Shown piece after piece: positions 55,568 through 64,000 of a DNA stretch of 64,000 nucleotides. Position numbers and translations under genes: made by a program. Numbering within the stretch: position 1 is the stretch's first letter; the number at the start of each line of letters is the position of its first letter. The DNA lies in NCBI RefSeq assembly GCF_024267655.1, contig NZ_CP100595.1, positions 2,914,001 to 2,978,000 on the forward strand, given 5' to 3'. The notes under the pieces are model-generated. The model did no database searches, had not been told where the DNA came from, and worked only from the letters and a program-made list of their open reading frames with translations. Origin of the DNA: Arcobacter roscoffensis (GTDB lineage: Bacteria > Campylobacterota > Campylobacteria > Campylobacterales > Arcobacteraceae).

Positions 55568-58102
55568 TTAAGCTGATAGTTTTATTATAAACTCAACTCC
55601 ATCATCTTTATTGAATGCTTCAATTTTACCTTTCATATTCTTTTCAACAATTATTTTTGCCATATATAAACCTATTCCAGTACCTTGGTTTTCAAACTTT
55701 GTCGTAAAATATGGTTCAAACATTCTATCTAATACTTCTTTTTTCACCTTACCACAGTTATTAGAAATAGAAATAATAAGATCTTCATTTTTTTTAATAT
55801 TAATTAGAACTTTTGGGTTAAATTTTTCTTCTTTCTTTTTTATAATTGCAGCATCAACTGCATTATTTAAAATATTTACAATCACTTGCTCAAACTCATT
55901 TTCATAGTTTTCAATTTCTACCTTATCACCAAGTATTTCTAAATCAACACTATTTTGTTCAAAAGAAGTAGCTACGATTTTTGAACTTTGAACTAAGGAT
56001 TGTTTTATATCAAATATTTTTTTATCTTTTGTTGGTTGATAAAAATTTCTAAAATCGTCAATAGTTTGACTCATATAATCAATTTGAAGCTTAGCACTAG
56101 CAACTGATTCATGTAAGTCTTCTTTTGTAAAGTTTTTAAAATTATCTCTAATAAAGTGAATCAGAAGGTTGATATTATTTAAAGGCTGTCTCCATTGATG
56201 AGCAATATTACCAAGCATTTCACCCATAGAAGCCATTTTATTTTGCTGTATTAGCATTCTATCTTTTTCTATATTTTTTTCAACTTCTTCTTTTACTCTA
56301 ATTTTTAAATCTTCTTCATTCATTTTAATTTTTGTAATATCATTTAAGTAACCATATAAAGAAGTAACTTGTCCATAATCATCTTTTACTAAAATAGTTC
56401 TATTATAAACCCATTTAATATTTTTTTGTTTATCAATTACTCTGTGAATACTTGTAAATGAAGACTCATCATTATTAATAGCTTTACTAATTCTATTTTG
56501 AAGTTTTAAGACATCTTTTTCATATACAAAAGAGAAGAAGGCACTATTTGTATCAATAAACTCTAAAGGAGAGTATCCATAGGTCTCAATACTTTTTGAT
56601 ACAAATTTAACTGTTAAATCTTCATTGTTTTGCCATCTAAAAATTACAATTCGCCCAAACTCTGTTAGAAGTTCTACATCCCTTAGCTCTTTAGTTAAAT
56701 TCATTCTGTCATCAATATCCATTGACATCATAAGCATTCTGCTTTCATTCTCATCAATGAAAGCTTTTCCTCTAACTAAAACCCACTTGTAGTCACCTCT
56801 TTTATCTCTTAATCTATACTCACATATAAAGTGTTCACTATGACCTTCCACATGTTCACTAAATTTCTTTAAGACTTCTGGTTTATCATCTTCATGAACT
56901 AAGGTAAGCCATTCTTTGAAGTTTTGAATTTCATCTCTTTTATAGCCAAACATATTAAGCCATTTATTTGAAAAGAAGATTTTATTTGTTTTAAGATTTA
57001 CATCCCAAAGCCCATCATTTGAAGCAATAATAGCAAGTTCATATCTATCTTTCCATTTAGTTAATAAAAGATTTTTTCTCTCTAATCTTTTGTTATATCT
57101 ATTAAAAATAGTATTTATAAACCTACCGAAGATATTTGCTGTTGTAATAAGTAAAATTGCTATAAAAAGAATCAAGAAAATGCCTATTAACATTCTATGT
57201 TCTTGGTCAAGTTTTATCTCTTTTTTTCTTTTTTCTATGTAATTATTTTTAACTATGACCTTATAATTATATTTAGGAAAGGTGTACACAAAATTATTGT
57301 TATCGAGTAAATCAAATCTATTTATATCTTTTACTAAGATTTTTTTATTTTCACCATTATAATTATAAACAACCTTCTCATTTATATCATAAAAGACAAA
57401 ATGTGCTTTTTCTTCTAACTTACTTGAATTAGATAGTGAAGTTAATATAGCTTGTTTCGTAAGTGCTTTTAAGTCATCAACCTTTGAATAAACCCCAAGC
57501 ATTAAGCCATTTGAATCAATAAAATTAAAATAAGAGAGTCTTACTTCTCTTTTTTGACTATCTATCCAATATGTCATATTATCATTACTATTATATTGAA
57601 TATTTCTAAGCATAAAATGATTGAATTTTTCTGATACTATCTTTGAATTTGTTTGTTTTCTTAAATACTCTAAAATCTTATGTCCATGTAAAACATCATA
57701 TCTTATTGCATCAAAAAGAATAAACTCAACATTTTGAGTCTGTTCTAAATTATAGATATAGTTTTCTAAAATTTCATAGTCAATAGCTTTATTACTTAAA
57801 AGAAAAGACCTTGTATAACCTTTTACTTCATAGACATATTTTATAAGATTGTTTTCTTGGGAGTCAATCTTTTCACTTCTTTTAATATTTATAAGACTTA
57901 TATATTCACTTAAAATATTTTGATTATAAAAATTTTCTCTTTGTTCTAAAAGTTTTACTTTATTTATTTCTTGATATTTATAAAAAAAGAAGACTACAAA
58001 AGATGAAAATACTGCAAGAATTATTACAAAAAGCAAAGGAGTATAAACTATTTGGTTTTTAATATCCGAGAGTGTATAAAACTTCTTTTTTTTAAAAACC
58101 AT
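55568..58102 (-). CDS. Large sensor histidine kinase with periplasmic sensor and two PAS domains
   Basis: An 844-aa kinase. Helices at about 17-41 and 308-330 enclose a periplasmic region of about 265 aa that looks Cache-like. Two PAS domains follow (about 345-475, with DGLWDVNLKTNKIFFSNKW; and about 480-600). The phosphoacceptor box is NIAHQWRQPLNNI, and the ATPase has NILNNAVDAAI, SNNCG and GTGIGLYM. It begins 12 bases after truA in the same direction, so it may be read from the housekeeping operon as well as its own promoter. Confidence 0.92.
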   Translation of the reverse strand: MVFKKKKFYTLSDIKNQIVYTPLLFVIILAVFSSFVVFFFYKYQEINKVKLLEQRENFYNQNILSEYISLINIKRSEKIDSQENNLIKYVYEVKGYTRSFLLSNKAIDYEILENYIYNLEQTQNVEFILFDAIRYDVLHGHKILEYLRKQTNSKIVSEKFNHFMLRNIQYNSNDNMTYWIDSQKREVRLSYFNFIDSNGLMLGVYSKVDDLKALTKQAILTSLSNSSKLEEKAHFVFYDINEKVVYNYNGENKKILVKDINRFDLLDNNNFVYTFPKYNYKVIVKNNYIEKRKKEIKLDQEHRMLIGIFLILFIAILLITTANIFGRFINTIFNRYNKRLERKNLLLTKWKDRYELAIIASNDGLWDVNLKTNKIFFSNKWLNMFGYKRDEIQNFKEWLTLVHEDDKPEVLKKFSEHVEGHSEHFICEYRLRDKRGDYKWVLVRGKAFIDENESRMLMMSMDIDDRMNLTKELRDVELLTEFGRIVIFRWQNNEDLTVKFVSKSIETYGYSPLEFIDTNSAFFSFVYEKDVLKLQNRISKAINNDESSFTSIHRVIDKQKNIKWVYNRTILVKDDYGQVTSLYGYLNDITKIKMNEEDLKIRVKEEVEKNIEKDRMLIQQNKMASMGEMLGNIAHQWRQPLNNINLLIHFIRDNFKNFTKEDLHESVASAKLQIDYMSQTIDDFRNFYQPTKDKKIFDIKQSLVQSSKIVATSFEQNSVDLEILGDKVEIENYENEFEQVIVNILNNAVDAAIIKKKEEKFNPKVLINIKKNEDLIISISNNCGKVKKEVLDRMFEPYFTTKFENQGTGIGLYMAKIIVEKNMKGKIEAFNKDDGVEFIIKLSA

Positions 58103-58114
58103 AAATTATCCTTC

Positions 58115-58837
58115 CTAGTATTTTATTTTTGCCAAATATAAGCCATTAGGCAAGGCTGGTACTTTATATATATGCTTTTTTAGATTTAACTGCTCAATTA
58201 AATCCTCTTTTGTAAGTTTTTTTCTTGAAATTTGTAATAAAAATCCTACCATAAGTCTTATTTGTGAACGTAAATAAGAGCTTGCTTCAAACCTAAAAAC
58301 ATAAACTCCCTTATGTTTATAGAAAGAGGCTTTAAAAACTTTTCTTACTGTAATATCTTTGTCACTTCCAATCTTATGAAAATATTTAAAGTCATGTTCA
58401 CCTATAAACTCTTTTATTGCATCATTTATAAGGTCTTCATTTATATTTTCTTCATAAATTATAAACTTATCATTAAAAGGATTTGTAGGTTTTGCACTTA
58501 CTAAATATCTATATACCCTTCTTTTTGCATGAAACCTAGAGTGAAAATCATCATCAACTTTCATAAGAGCATTTACTTTAATTGAACCTGGCAATTGTCT
58601 ATTTAAAACCTCTTTTAATTTACAAAGATTACTCCAAAACAAAGGAATTTGACAATTAAAAACTTGACCCGTTGCATGAACTTCTTTATCAGTTCTTCCG
58701 CTTAAAATTATTTTTGTATCTATATTTATTCTTTTAAATGCCTTTAAAAGTTCATCCTCAACAGTTCCACCACCTGGTTGACGTTGAGAGCCTTTATAAA
58801 TTGAACCATCATAAGAAATAGTAAATTTTACATTCAT
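58115..58837 (-). CDS. truA: tRNA pseudouridine synthase A
   Basis: A 240-aa enzyme that makes pseudouridine at positions 38-40 of tRNA. It starts VKFTISYDGSIYKGSQRQPG, and the catalytic aspartate is in LSGRTDKEVHATGQV. FEASSYLRSQIRLMVGFLL is the conserved C-terminal block. It is 3 bases after lptF and 12 bases before the kinase gene. Confidence 0.95.
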   Translation of the reverse strand: MNVKFTISYDGSIYKGSQRQPGGGTVEDELLKAFKRINIDTKIILSGRTDKEVHATGQVFNCQIPLFWSNLCKLKEVLNRQLPGSIKVNALMKVDDDFHSRFHAKRRVYRYLVSAKPTNPFNDKFIIYEENINEDLINDAIKEFIGEHDFKYFHKIGSDKDITVRKVFKASFYKHKGVYVFRFEASSYLRSQIRLMVGFLLQISRKKLTKEDLIEQLNLKKHIYKVPALPNGLYLAKIKY

Positions 58838-58840
58838 CTA

Positions 58841-59857
58841 TTAATACTCTTTTTTAACAGTTCTAGTAAAAATAAAATATCCAAGTGCTATCCATATTGC
58901 AGGTAATAAATATAAACTATGTAATAATAAATTCTTACCTATAAATTTTGCAACTATATAGTAAATTACAGCTGCCATTATTGAATACATAACTGCTCTA
59001 TTTTTTTCATATCTTGGATTAAAATAGCCAAAAGATACAACTAAAAATAGAGATAATAAAGGAAACATAGATGTCAAAATAAAGAAAGTAAAATCATCAA
59101 TATCTTCACCTTTTTTTATCTTTGTTTTCCAATAGTCAATTGTAGTTGTAAACTTTTCCATTCTACTATTTGCAATAGAATCATTAATTAGCATTGATTT
59201 AAAATTGATTTGATTTATCTCTTTTTCATCAATAAAAAAGGCTTTCCCTTCATCTAACTTGAAAGTTAAATCACCCTTATCATTTTTTAAAACTGCTGAA
59301 TCACTTATGATAAATTGATCTTTATTATATTGTGTTTTAAATAGTTTAATTTGATTATATGTCTTATCATCTTTATCTTGAATATAAATCAACCAGTCTC
59401 CAAACTTTTGACCAAATTCAGAAGCTTTAATATTGAAATTGGCTTCTTTCTTTTTTACGTCTAAAAACTGTTTTGTTAAAAACTTTGTTTTTGGAATAAG
59501 TCCAACAGATACAAAAACTAAAGCAATTGATAAAAGAAGTGTTAAAGGTAAAAATATTTTCATAACCTTTAATGGATTTAAACCAAATGAAGTAATAACT
59601 GTAAGTTCATATTCACTTGCTAACTTAGATAAAGTAATAACTAGTGAAATAAAAAATGAAATAGGTAATGTATAAAATACAATTTGAGGTATAACATAAC
59701 TATATAGTTGAAATAACTCTAAAAAGTTAATCGTAATAATTGATGTTAATGAAGCAATTTTTACTAAAAATACAACTGATGTAATAAAATATAAACCAAA
59801 AAATATTGGGAAAAATGTAATTGCTAACTGAGAATATAAATATTGTTTTAATTTCAA
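58841..59857 (-). CDS. lptF: LPS export permease, LptF/LptG (YjgP/YjgQ) family
   Basis: A 338-aa inner-membrane protein with three helices on each side of a periplasmic jellyroll domain. LASEYELTVITSFGLNPLKVMKIF is the coupling-helix region (given in parts: LASEYELTVI and TSFGLNPLKVMK). It would extract lipopolysaccharide with LptB and a partner permease, which is not in the window. LptF rather than LptG is my best reading, not certain. It overlaps the prepilin peptidase gene by 4 bases. Confidence 0.88.
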   Translation of the reverse strand: MKLKQYLYSQLAITFFPIFFGLYFITSVVFLVKIASLTSIITINFLELFQLYSYVIPQIVFYTLPISFFISLVITLSKLASEYELTVITSFGLNPLKVMKIFLPLTLLLSIALVFVSVGLIPKTKFLTKQFLDVKKKEANFNIKASEFGQKFGDWLIYIQDKDDKTYNQIKLFKTQYNKDQFIISDSAVLKNDKGDLTFKLDEGKAFFIDEKEINQINFKSMLINDSIANSRMEKFTTTIDYWKTKIKKGEDIDDFTFFILTSMFPLLSLFLVVSFGYFNPRYEKNRAVMYSIMAAVIYYIVAKFIGKNLLLHSLYLLPAIWIALGYFIFTRTVKKEY

Positions 59858-60651
59858 ATACTAACCTTTAAAAAATCTTCTAGTACAAAAAAATATTCAA
59901 CATAAAACCCTAAAACTAAATATGGAATAAAGGGAGTTTGAACATCTTTTTTTACAAAACTTGAATAAATTGATGGTATTATAGCAAAAATTGAAGCTAA
60001 AAATACAGCTATTATGGCTGCTTTTACTCCAAGGACTACTGCAATTAATGCTAAAATTGGTATATCCCCCTCACCTAAGGCTTCTTGAGTTCTTAAATTT
60101 TCATTTTTTGTAAGTTTTGATTTTATATTTTGCACATAAAATGTAAGTACAAAATTTAGTAAAACAAAAGCTCCAGAAAAAATAAAAGCACTTTTAAAAG
60201 CTTCTACTAAAGGCTGAGTTGTTACGAAAAAAGATAAAACTAAAGCAATAAGTAAAAGATAATCAGGAACTGCCTTATGCTTAAAGTCAATAAAACAAAG
60301 AGTTAGAAGTACATAAAAAAGAGTAATTGAAATAAAAAACTCATAAGAAAGTTGGAACTTTATAAAAAAAACTAAGGTAAGACAAGCACTTAATAGCTCA
60401 ACTATAAAATAACTTGCAGGAATTTTTTCTTTACAAAATCCACATTTTGCTTTTAAAAATATGTAAGAAATTAAAGGTATATTATAATACCAAGGGATTG
60501 TTTTTTTACAGGAAGGACAAAAACTTCTAGGAGTTACTATTGATAAACCTTGAGGCAGTCTTGAAATCAGTACATTTAAAAATGAACCAATAACCGCCCC
60601 AAATATAAAACTAAACAGCTCCAAATCTTCGCTCTCTTGAATTAAAATCAC
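59854..60651 (-). CDS. Prepilin peptidase (type IV leader peptidase)
   Basis: About 265 aa with eight hydrophobic segments. The N-terminal methyltransferase-like part has FIFGAVIGSFLNVLISRLP and two CxxC pairs, CPSC and CGFC. The aspartic protease aspartates are in CFIDFKHKAVPD and ALGEGDIPIL. It processes and methylates pilin-like precursors. The frame start at 60651 overlaps uppS by 41 bases; a TTG ten codons in would shorten the overlap, so the start is uncertain. Confidence 0.93.
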   Translation of the reverse strand: MILIQESEDLELFSFIFGAVIGSFLNVLISRLPQGLSIVTPRSFCPSCKKTIPWYYNIPLISYIFLKAKCGFCKEKIPASYFIVELLSACLTLVFFIKFQLSYEFFISITLFYVLLTLCFIDFKHKAVPDYLLLIALVLSFFVTTQPLVEAFKSAFIFSGAFVLLNFVLTFYVQNIKSKLTKNENLRTQEALGEGDIPILALIAVVLGVKAAIIAVFLASIFAIIPSIYSSFVKKDVQTPFIPYLVLGFYVEYFFVLEDFLKVSI

Positions 60652-61300
60652 TTATAATATCATCTAATTCATGATTGTTAAAATCAGGCCAGTATGTTTG
60701 AGTGAAAAACATTTCAGCATAAGCGTTTTGCCATAATAAATAGTTTGAAAGTCTAACTTCACCACTTGTTCTAATCATAACATCAACATCAGGAATACCT
60801 GCTGTATCCAAACAAGACTCTAGGTTTTCTTCACTTACTTCTAAGCCTTTTTCATTTAATCTTTTAACTGCTCTTACAATCTCATCTTTTGAACCATAGT
60901 TTAATGCTAAAACTTGAGTTAAACCATCACATTTCGATGTTTTTTCTTCTGTTTGCCTAATAGTTTCTTGAAGTTTCTTAGAAAACTTACTTAAATCACC
61001 AATGGCTTTAAAACGAACATTATTTTTTAAATATACTTCAAGTTCATTTTTAAGGTACTTATCTAAAAGCTTCATTAAAAACTCTACTTCAAGTTTTGGT
61101 CTTTTCCAGTTTTCAGTTGAGAAAGCATACAAAGTAAGATATTTTACACCTATACTCATACAGTATTTTGTAATATTTCTTACTACTTTAGCACCTTCTT
61201 CATGTCCTACTGTTCTTTTTAGACCTCTTTCTTTTGCCCATCTTCCATTGCCATCCATTATCATGGCTATATGAGTTGGGATTTTTTGCTCATTATTCAT
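60611..61300 (-). CDS. uppS: Undecaprenyl diphosphate synthase
   Basis: A 229-aa cis-prenyltransferase that makes the C55 lipid carrier for cell-wall and LPS synthesis. It begins with HIAMIMDGNGRWAKERGL (catalytic Asp), then GHEEGAKVVRNI, LYAFSTENWKRP and the C-terminal RTSGEVRLSNYLLWQNAY. Length is normal. It overlaps coaBC by 8 bases and the prepilin peptidase by up to 41. Confidence 0.97.
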   Translation of the reverse strand: MNNEQKIPTHIAMIMDGNGRWAKERGLKRTVGHEEGAKVVRNITKYCMSIGVKYLTLYAFSTENWKRPKLEVEFLMKLLDKYLKNELEVYLKNNVRFKAIGDLSKFSKKLQETIRQTEEKTSKCDGLTQVLALNYGSKDEIVRAVKRLNEKGLEVSEENLESCLDTAGIPDVDVMIRTSGEVRLSNYLLWQNAYAEMFFTQTYWPDFNNHELDDIISDFNSRERRFGAV

Positions 61301-62564
61301 TAGCTACAAACTCATTTTGTAGTCTATTTAAAATTCCCATTGATATATCTAACTTCTCTCCCTTAAAAGAAAAAGAGTTGTTTTTCAAAATAAGTTCTAT
61401 TTCATTTGTATCAGAACCAAAACTATTCTCATCATTTAAAATATTTAAACAAACTGCATCAAGATTTTTATTTTCTAACATCGAAGAAGCTGAATTTAAA
61501 GCTGTCACTTCATCCATTTCAGCTTTAAAACCAATGCTAATCATTTCACTTTTATCAAGAGAACTTAAAATATCAATATTCTTTTTAAGTTCTAAGTTCC
61601 AAGATTCACCAATCATTTCTTTTTTCATTTTCCCCTCTTGAGGAAATTTAGGAATATAATCACTAATAGCAGCAACCATAAATAAAAATGGAGTTTTTTG
61701 AATAAGTTCAGGTCTTGAAGAATCCATAAGTGTAGTTTTTGTTAAAACACCTTTTTTAGCAACTCTTACTGAATCAACTAAATACTCATACATTTCTTGT
61801 GAGCTTTGTACAGGAATAACGTGAATATCACTTGGTAAATTCTCATGACCTCTTGAACTAACTAAACAAACCTCTGCACCTTTTAAATAAAGTGCCATTG
61901 CTAAAGAAGAAGCCATTTTCCCAGATGAGAAGTTTGATAAATATCTTACATCATCAATTTTCTCTACTGTTCCACCACCACTTAATACTACTTTTCTATT
62001 TACCCAATACTCATCTTTTAGAAGTTCTCTTGCTGTTGCATAAAATATAGCTTGAGGATCAGCCATCGCCCCATCACCAACATCTTTGCAAACAAGCTCT
62101 TTTGTTTGAGTTTGAATAATTTCAAAATTACAAAGTTTAAGCATTTTCATACTTGCTTGTGTTATTGGATTTTTAAGCATATTTGTATTAGCAGCTGGTG
62201 CTAAAAGCTTCATTCTTGGATATGCAAGTGCAACTTGTGTTAGTAAATTATCTGCAAGTCCATTTGAAAGTTTATTAATTGTATTTGCACTACATGGTGC
62301 TATTACAAAAATATCAGACCATTTTCCTATATCAATGTGATTATAATCTTGATTTTTATCCCAACTCTCATTTGATTCTTCTAAAACTTTGCTTTGCGAA
62401 ATAGCCTCAAAAGTTATGGGTGAAATAAACTTTTTTGCACCCTCAGTCATTATAACTCTAACTTTTGCACCTGCTTTTATATAAAGTCTTATTAAATCAA
62501 GTGTTTTGTAAATTGCAATAGAACCTGTTACTGCAACTAAAATTTTTTTATCTTTTAATAACAT
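61293..62564 (-). CDS. coaBC: Bifunctional phosphopantothenoylcysteine decarboxylase / synthetase
   Basis: A 423-aa coenzyme A enzyme. The N-terminal flavoprotein (CoaC) has VAVTGSIAIYKTLDLIRLY, His in YNHIDIGKW and AAANTNMLKNP. The C-terminal CoaB part starts VVLSGGGTVEKIDDVRYLSN and has MVAAISDYIPKFP and ISIGFKAE. It lies 10 bases after glmU in the same direction. Confidence 0.96.
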   Translation of the reverse strand: MLLKDKKILVAVTGSIAIYKTLDLIRLYIKAGAKVRVIMTEGAKKFISPITFEAISQSKVLEESNESWDKNQDYNHIDIGKWSDIFVIAPCSANTINKLSNGLADNLLTQVALAYPRMKLLAPAANTNMLKNPITQASMKMLKLCNFEIIQTQTKELVCKDVGDGAMADPQAIFYATARELLKDEYWVNRKVVLSGGGTVEKIDDVRYLSNFSSGKMASSLAMALYLKGAEVCLVSSRGHENLPSDIHVIPVQSSQEMYEYLVDSVRVAKKGVLTKTTLMDSSRPELIQKTPFLFMVAAISDYIPKFPQEGKMKKEMIGESWNLELKKNIDILSSLDKSEMISIGFKAEMDEVTALNSASSMLENKNLDAVCLNILNDENSFGSDTNEIELILKNNSFSFKGEKLDISMGILNRLQNEFVANE

Positions 62565-62574
62565 CTATCTTCTT

Positions 62575-63870
62575 TTATTTTTTGTTTTCAAAATGTTTAT
62601 AAAAGTAGCCTTCTACTGCTCTTTTTTTAGCTCTTGTTGTATAAAGCTGACCACTTTTTACATCTTGTGTTACAGTTGAACCTGCACCAATCATCGTATT
62701 ATCTTCAAGTGTTACAGGTGCTATTAATTGTGTATCTGAACCTACAAATACATTTTTACCTATAATTGTTTTGTATTTAGAAACACCATCATAATTACAA
62801 GTAATTGTACCACAACCAATATTTGTACCCTCATCAATTTCACAATCTCCAAGGTATGATAAATGTCCTGCTTTAACACCATTTAATTTTGCTTTTTTAG
62901 TCTCTACAAAATTTCCTATATGTGTAGAATTTAGTTCACTTCCTGGTCTAATTCTAGCCATTGGTCCAGCATCACTATCAATTAAAACAGAATCTTCAAT
63001 TACTGTATTTGTTTTAATATGTGAATTTACAATTTTTGTATTTCCTAAAAGTGTAACTCCATTTTCTAATATAGATTCACCCTCAATCTCTACACCCTCT
63101 TGGATATAAATAGTATCTGGTAACCTCATAATAACACCAGCTTTTAAAAACTCTTTTTTTATTCTATTTTGATGAATAACTTCAGCATCTGCTAATTCAA
63201 CTTTTGAATTAACACCTTTGAAATTCTCTTCATTTACAGCTAATGGTTTTAAAGTTTTACCTTCATTTATTGCCATTTCAATTAAATCAGTTATATAGTA
63301 CTCTTTTTGAGCATTAGCATTTGAAAGTTTTGGAAGATTTTCTAATAAAAATTTTGTTTCAAATTGATAAATCCCTGCATTTGCTGTTGTTACAGCTAAT
63401 TCAGCTTCAGAAGCATCTTTTTGCTCAACAATTTTTTTAACATTTCCATTTTCAACAATAACTCTACCATATCCATCTGCACTATCAAGCTCTAATACAG
63501 ACATTACAATAGTTGCATCTATATCAAACTTCTTTAACTCTTCTGATTGAATTAATGGCATATCTCCATTTAAAACTAGTGTTTGCTCATACTTAGGAGT
63601 AATCCCCATAACAGCCCCACCAGTTCCTGGATAATTTGCATGATCTTGTATTACATAGTTAATATTTTCAAAGTATTTTTCCATCTCATTTTGAACTCTT
63701 TGGGCTTGATGATATAGAACAACTGTAATATCATCACTTAATTTTAATGCCTCTTTGATTGAGTAATATAACATTGCTTTACCTGAAATCTCATGTAAAA
63801 CCTTTGGTTTCTCTGATTTCATTCTTGTACCAGCACCTGCAGCTAAAATAATGATTGACTTATTGTTCAT
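62575..63870 (-). CDS. glmU: Bifunctional UDP-GlcNAc pyrophosphorylase / GlcN-1-P acetyltransferase
   Basis: A 431-aa enzyme that makes UDP-N-acetylglucosamine. The N-terminal nucleotidyltransferase begins ILAAGAGTRMKSEKPKVLHE, with VLNGDMPLI. The C-terminal left-handed beta helix (about 245-425) has hexapeptide repeats and RPGSELNSTHIGNFVETKKA and GCGTITCNYDGVSKYKT with the acetyl-transfer residues. It follows the partial upstream gene by 5 bases. Confidence 0.97.
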   Translation of the reverse strand: MNNKSIIILAAGAGTRMKSEKPKVLHEISGKAMLYYSIKEALKLSDDITVVLYHQAQRVQNEMEKYFENINYVIQDHANYPGTGGAVMGITPKYEQTLVLNGDMPLIQSEELKKFDIDATIVMSVLELDSADGYGRVIVENGNVKKIVEQKDASEAELAVTTANAGIYQFETKFLLENLPKLSNANAQKEYYITDLIEMAINEGKTLKPLAVNEENFKGVNSKVELADAEVIHQNRIKKEFLKAGVIMRLPDTIYIQEGVEIEGESILENGVTLLGNTKIVNSHIKTNTVIEDSVLIDSDAGPMARIRPGSELNSTHIGNFVETKKAKLNGVKAGHLSYLGDCEIDEGTNIGCGTITCNYDGVSKYKTIIGKNVFVGSDTQLIAPVTLEDNTMIGAGSTVTQDVKSGQLYTTRAKKRAVEGYFYKHFENKK

Positions 63871-63875
63871 ATTTA

Positions 63876-64000
63876 TTATCCTTCTAAAACTTCGTTTACT
63901 TCTTTGATTAAATTCTCAGCAACTTCTCTTAATGAATGTCGCATTTTATCATCACTAATATTACTTTTTAATAATTTGAGAAGATTTTTTTCCTTATCTT
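63876..64000 (-). CDS. 3' end of an unidentified gene upstream of glmU
   Basis: The frame is open from the window edge to TAA at 63876-63878, giving 40 C-terminal residues that include LLKLLKSNISDDKMRHSL and end REVAENLIKEVNEVLEG. It is helical and charged. I cannot identify it. The 5-base gap to glmU indicates the same transcript. Confidence 0.6.
   Translation of the reverse strand, partial: DKEKNLLKLLKSNISDDKMRHSLREVAENLIKEVNEVLEG

Overview
The window is AT-rich, densely coded bacterial DNA. I read it as a chromosomal segment of a marine or free-living Campylobacterota, most likely the Arcobacter group. The reasons are an htrA gene followed directly by a two-component pair in the same order as Campylobacter htrA-cprRS, a short (263 aa) HrcA heading hrcA-grpE-dnaK, several sensor kinases with the HQWRQPL phosphoacceptor box, two TRAP transporters, and a glmU-coaBC-uppS-prepilin peptidase run. 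The genus is inference from gene content and order, not from a marker gene.

Layout. Positions 1-13,697 (minus strand) hold a type I secretion locus: a TolC-like outer-membrane channel with an extra C-terminal SPOR-like domain, a LapB/RtxB-type ABC exporter, a HlyD-type adaptor, a 61-aa unknown protein and a giant LapA-like adhesin. The adhesin runs off the left edge. Its last 6.5 kb in the window are more than 16 copies of a 405-bp unit (135 aa) with no difference I could see. A divergent two-component system (13,879-16,710) faces it. Next come an AcuI-type reductase, a Leu-Ser-Cys tRNA cluster with a consensus promoter, ilvD, and htrA-cprR-cprS (18.5-23.7 kb).

Positions 23.7-26.4 kb and 34.3-39.2 kb are two halves of a set for late cobalamin assembly (zinc-ribbon-like protein, cbiB, cobQ; then cobT, cobU, cobS, threonine-phosphate decarboxylase). 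About 8 kb between them holds a KAP-type P-loop NTPase, an unknown gene, a Cache-sensor two-component system and a DctPQM TRAP transporter. After that come dsbD and a periplasmic thioredoxin, a rhodanese, a Cache-HAMP-GGDEF-EAL protein, psd, mltA, a VTT-domain membrane protein, and the hrcA-grpE-dnaK heat-shock operon. The heat-shock operon has a CIRCE-like operator and a 126-bp imperfect palindrome between grpE and dnaK.

The last part (51.5-64 kb) has a TAXI-type TRAP transporter with two hairpins between the receptor and permease genes, a third large HQWRQPL kinase with its regulator, and a minus-strand housekeeping run: truA, lptF, prepilin peptidase, uppS, coaBC, glmU and the end of an unidentified gene.

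The most unusual part is the adhesin locus: the perfect repeat array, a di-alanine site that looks like a LapG cleavage site, the small unknown gene placed just before the adhesin, and the SPOR-tailed TolC. Nothing in the window is clearly a wholly new system. The KAP NTPase pair and the palindrome in the dnaK operon are the other two places I would look first.
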